Notes under the pieces: model-generated | What the model saw: only the letters and a program-made list of their open reading frames with translations | What the model was told of the DNA's origin: nothing | The model's database searches: none | Part shown: positions 61,785 to 64,000 of the stretch, piece after piece | Numbering within the stretch: the first letter of the stretch is position 1 | Layout of the letters: the number at the start of each line of letters is the position of its first letter | Assembly (NCBI GenBank): GCA_009363175.1 | Contig: CP045205.1 | Span: 3,472,001-3,536,000, forward strand | Source: Citrobacter telavivensis | GTDB taxonomy: Bacteria > Pseudomonadota > Gammaproteobacteria > Enterobacterales > Enterobacteriaceae | Direction: 5' to 3' | Length of the DNA: 64,000 nt | Position numbers and translations under genes: made by a program

Positions 61785-62018
61785 ATGGACAGCTTGATCA
61801 TATCGGGGATCAGAATCTATTTCCCTAAACCCGGTGAGCGTCTCCCCATCCCACCGGATAACATGCGCAACTTTGCCATCAAGGGTACCGTAGGTGAGCG
61901 TTGCTGCATCCTGGCATTCCTGCGGAAAAGTTGGCAAGTTCTCTCGCTTCCAGAATACGAGCATACAGGAGCGGCCATTATGGAAGCGGTAAGGCAGGGA
62001 AAGCAAAACTGGAGATAG
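61785..62018 (+). CDS. Hypothetical prophage protein
   Basis: The 77-residue product MDSLIISGIRIYFPKPGERL then CCILAFLRKSWQVLSLPEYE has no known domain. It starts 3 bases after the dinI-like stop, so it is probably translated with it and also SOS-controlled. The 3' end is followed by a hairpin that also serves the tail fibre gene. Confidence 0.6.
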   Translation: MDSLIISGIRIYFPKPGERLPIPPDNMRNFAIKGTVGERCCILAFLRKSWQVLSLPEYEHTGAAIMEAVRQGKQNWR

Positions 62019-62031
62019 AGTTCGCGTGGGA

Positions 62032-62051
62032 AAGGGGCCAACCGGCCCCTT
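62032..62051. terminator. Hairpin between convergent prophage genes
   Basis: A perfect 8-bp stem AAGGGGCC / GGCCCCTT with loop AACC lies between the small prophage gene and the convergent tail fibre gene. Only short T-runs follow on either strand. Confidence 0.6.
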
Positions 62052-62058
62052 CAGTTAA

Positions 62059-64000
62059 TTAACCCTTCAATGCAGTTTTCAACATTTCGATCTCTGCCTT
62101 CAGGTGTTTCACATACCCCAGCAAGTCCATCACGATCGGGTTGTTGTCTACCGACGGACGGTCGCGAGTTTCCGCCCCGATCTTGTTACCGTCTTCGTCC
62201 ATGATATCGGCGATTTCTTCGGAGTTGTGTTTGATGTATTGCGGCGCCACCTTCTCGGCCTCTTCTGCAATAACTCCGAATCGTACACGCTCTTGTTCGT
62301 CATCGTTGTAAATGAAGTTGACCATGCGTAGAGCGTCAATGCGATTTACTGCTTCCGTCAGATCCGCGTCCGTCACATCGTGTTTATATGCCAGACCGGA
62401 TGTCCCCTGAAGGGCTAATGTACCGTTGGAGTACGGCATATTGATAACAAGCTGGCCTACGTTAGACTGCGCTCTGTTACGGGCGATAAACTGCAAGCCT
62501 GAAACCCCGTTTAGCGCCATCATCCACGTTTTACCAACGGCGTCGGCGTTTGCTGTATTCTGGTCGCGAAGGCCAAGACCTACAAACCGATCGCCATTTG
62601 CAAACATTCCTCCGGTAACGCCGGGGTCAGCTTGTAAGTTAAAGTTCCCGCCGGGAATGTTAGCCGTGATGTATCCAGCGTGGTTAAAGGACCAGGAAGT
62701 CGAAGCGTCTGTGCTCCAGGCCTCTATCACGGCGCTTACATTTCTGAAACCTGAAGAGAACGTGCTATGCGTTGCGTACAGCGAACCGCGCGCCACTTCT
62801 ACCCCAGCGATTTTATAAGAACTGCGCACATCTCCGCCACGAGTAACCACACCGGCACCGGGTGCCTCTGCGTCTTCGTTGATTACGGACCATAACGTAT
62901 TTGCCGCCGTGAACCCACCGGACGCACGCACGATCCAGACACCGACAAAAGAGTTGGGCCATACCTGATTAGCGCTACGCCCATATACAAGACTGCTATC
63001 TGAAGCTTTAAACGATATTAACTGCAAAGACGTTGCGAGCGTGCTGTTAAGGCTAATAGGCCCGTACTGCCCTGTCGCGCCGGTATTAACAGTAAAAGAT
63101 CCGCCACTCCCTACCAGGTTATTAGCTAACTCCCCTGCGGGCGCTCGAACTTGCCTGAAGTTTAAGGTCCCTGCTATTTCCGGCGCTGCACTTTCGTAAA
63201 CGTTACCCGCTGGCAACGAGCCGCCCTGATCACCACGTCCGAACAGCCCTGGAATACTGCCGGATTGTACCCCGTTCATATCTGGTAAACGGAAAGTTGT
63301 CGAACCATCACCAGCGGAATATTTACCGCGCTGCGCTGGGTTAGCTAACCAAACAGCATCGTCAATTGGCGATTGCATTTGCGCGTGCGCCCACAATTCA
63401 GGCCAGTCTGCACGGTTAACAATCTGGCCGTCTTTCGGCAGCGCCCACGACGGAATGAACGCACGAGTATCCCATAATGTACTTTCACCGACACCGTAGT
63501 TTTGCACCCCGTTCATCGTCGGACCTGTACCGCCGCCGCCCCCGACATAATTCATAACCCAACGCATGGTCACTGCGTCGTAAGGGTTTACGGGGTCGCC
63601 TGCAAGCGGAGTAGACCCGAGAGGACGCACGTTAAGCCAGGCGGCGGCACGGTCCGCCAGGTCTGACAGGTTCAGCGATTTAACGAGTGCCTCAGCAGGA
63701 TTGTGAGATGCCGCTTCTGCTGCGGATTTCTTCGCTTTCTCCGAATAGTGAAGCGCTGAATATTCGTTACCTGTTACCGGGTCATCCTCCGGATTAAGCG
63801 CATATTTACGAGCCAGGTCCTTATAGCCTTCAGCGTTAGTTTCACTCTCGGCTGCATCAGAAGCTGAGCCCTGTGCGCCAGTCGCAGCAGCGGACGCAGC
63901 CTGCGCATCAGTTGATACCTGCTCTGCCGTGTTAACAACCGTGTTTTTATCGGTTTCAACCTGCTGCGCATCATGATTGATCTGAGCGGCAAGTTGATTA
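62059..64000 (-). CDS. Prophage tail fibre / side tail protein, N-terminal part outside the window
   Basis: The frame is open through the window edge (647 codons seen; a GTG at 63628-63630 is internal). The outer part is an Ala-rich coiled-coil shaft (DAQAASAAATGAQGSASDAA). After NLSDLADRAAAWLN comes a tail-collar-like domain (PKDGQIVNRADWPELWAHAQ, GSTTFRLPDMNG, GLFGRGDQGG), and the C-terminus is an S74 intramolecular chaperone (LTEAVNRIDALRMVNF, GVIAEEAEKVAPQYI) that cleaves itself after trimer folding. It recognises the host surface. Composition is near host average. Confidence 0.92.
   Translation of the reverse strand, partial: NQLAAQINHDAQQVETDKNTVVNTAEQVSTDAQAASAAATGAQGSASDAAESETNAEGYKDLARKYALNPEDDPVTGNEYSALHYSEKAKKSAAEAASHNPAEALVKSLNLSDLADRAAAWLNVRPLGSTPLAGDPVNPYDAVTMRWVMNYVGGGGGTGPTMNGVQNYGVGESTLWDTRAFIPSWALPKDGQIVNRADWPELWAHAQMQSPIDDAVWLANPAQRGKYSAGDGSTTFRLPDMNGVQSGSIPGLFGRGDQGGSLPAGNVYESAAPEIAGTLNFRQVRAPAGELANNLVGSGGSFTVNTGATGQYGPISLNSTLATSLQLISFKASDSSLVYGRSANQVWPNSFVGVWIVRASGGFTAANTLWSVINEDAEAPGAGVVTRGGDVRSSYKIAGVEVARGSLYATHSTFSSGFRNVSAVIEAWSTDASTSWSFNHAGYITANIPGGNFNLQADPGVTGGMFANGDRFVGLGLRDQNTANADAVGKTWMMALNGVSGLQFIARNRAQSNVGQLVINMPYSNGTLALQGTSGLAYKHDVTDADLTEAVNRIDALRMVNFIYNDDEQERVRFGVIAEEAEKVAPQYIKHNSEEIADIMDEDGNKIGAETRDRPSVDNNPIVMDLLGYVKHLKAEIEMLKTALKG

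Noticed and set aside
63640..64000. Repeat-like Ala-rich DNA that might suggest a repeat array
   Set aside because: It is the coiled-coil shaft of the tail fibre gene, an in-frame low-complexity coding region, not CRISPR or tandem repeat.

Overview
The window is chromosomal DNA of an Enterobacteriaceae member. Gene content and order fit Citrobacter best, with Salmonella-like synteny. Most proteins closely match my memory of the E. coli K-12 sequences. Joining the ansA-pncA-ydj-yea block to an icd-rluE-nudJ-mnmA-hflD-purB block through a yeaQ/RyhB-2 boundary is the Salmonella/Citrobacter layout, not that of E. coli. The species cannot be fixed from this window. No tRNA, rRNA or CRISPR array was seen.

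Layout. 1-3.5 kb: accessory operon for a sulfated compound (PTS EIIBC, then a Cys-type sulfatase), divergent from the radical-SAM enzyme that matures the sulfatase under anaerobiosis. 3.5-7.9 kb: ydjA, sppA, ansA, pncA. 7.9-17.9 kb: the ydj catabolic locus (ydjLKJIHGF and ydjE); ydjE is cut by a full-length IS630 at a CTAG site. 18-20 kb: a GH18 chitinase-like gene behind an intrinsic terminator, and a yajD-type HNH gene. 20-36.3 kb: yeaC, msrB, gapA, yeaD, yeaE, mipA, yeaG, yeaH, dgcJ, yeaK, yoaI, yeaL, nimR/nimT, two enzyme-like genes not in the E. coli order as I remember it, yeaO, yoaK, yoaJ, yeaQ. 36.4-38.9 kb: RyhB-2 small RNA with a Fur box, then a cysteine-containing paralog of formate dehydrogenase H behind a sigma-54 promoter. 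39-43.5 kb: variable zone with cspI, an ynfQ-like zinc-ribbon gene with a probable AUU start, small unknowns, a Nudix hydrolase, a 100-bp copy of the icd 3' part, an acetyltransferase, a phosphatase relic and a monooxygenase-fold gene. 43.5-49.3 kb: core icd, rluE, nudJ, mnmA, hflD, purB.

49.8-61.1 kb: an accessory block located where phoPQ follows purB in E. coli. It has an LpxP-type lipid A acyltransferase, a YmgB/AriR-like small protein, a 2859-residue cyclic beta-1,2-glucan synthase, two tiny zinc-ribbon proteins and a CspH-like protein. It looks like an envelope/cold or osmotic adaptation cassette and is the most interesting assembly here. 61.2-64 kb: the end of a prophage, with a LexA-box-controlled divergent pair (dinI-like gene and a small ORF) and the 3' part of a tail fibre gene with a collar domain and an S74 self-cleaving chaperone.

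How the genes work together. Several anaerobic functions occur (sulfatase maturase, formate dehydrogenase paralog, AnsA). Stress and nitrogen or stationary-phase signalling is represented by yeaGH (sigma-54 promoter), dgcJ, yoaI and yeaQ, and iron limitation by RyhB-2. Three small CPxC zinc-ribbon genes occur, two of them directly downstream of cold-shock genes.
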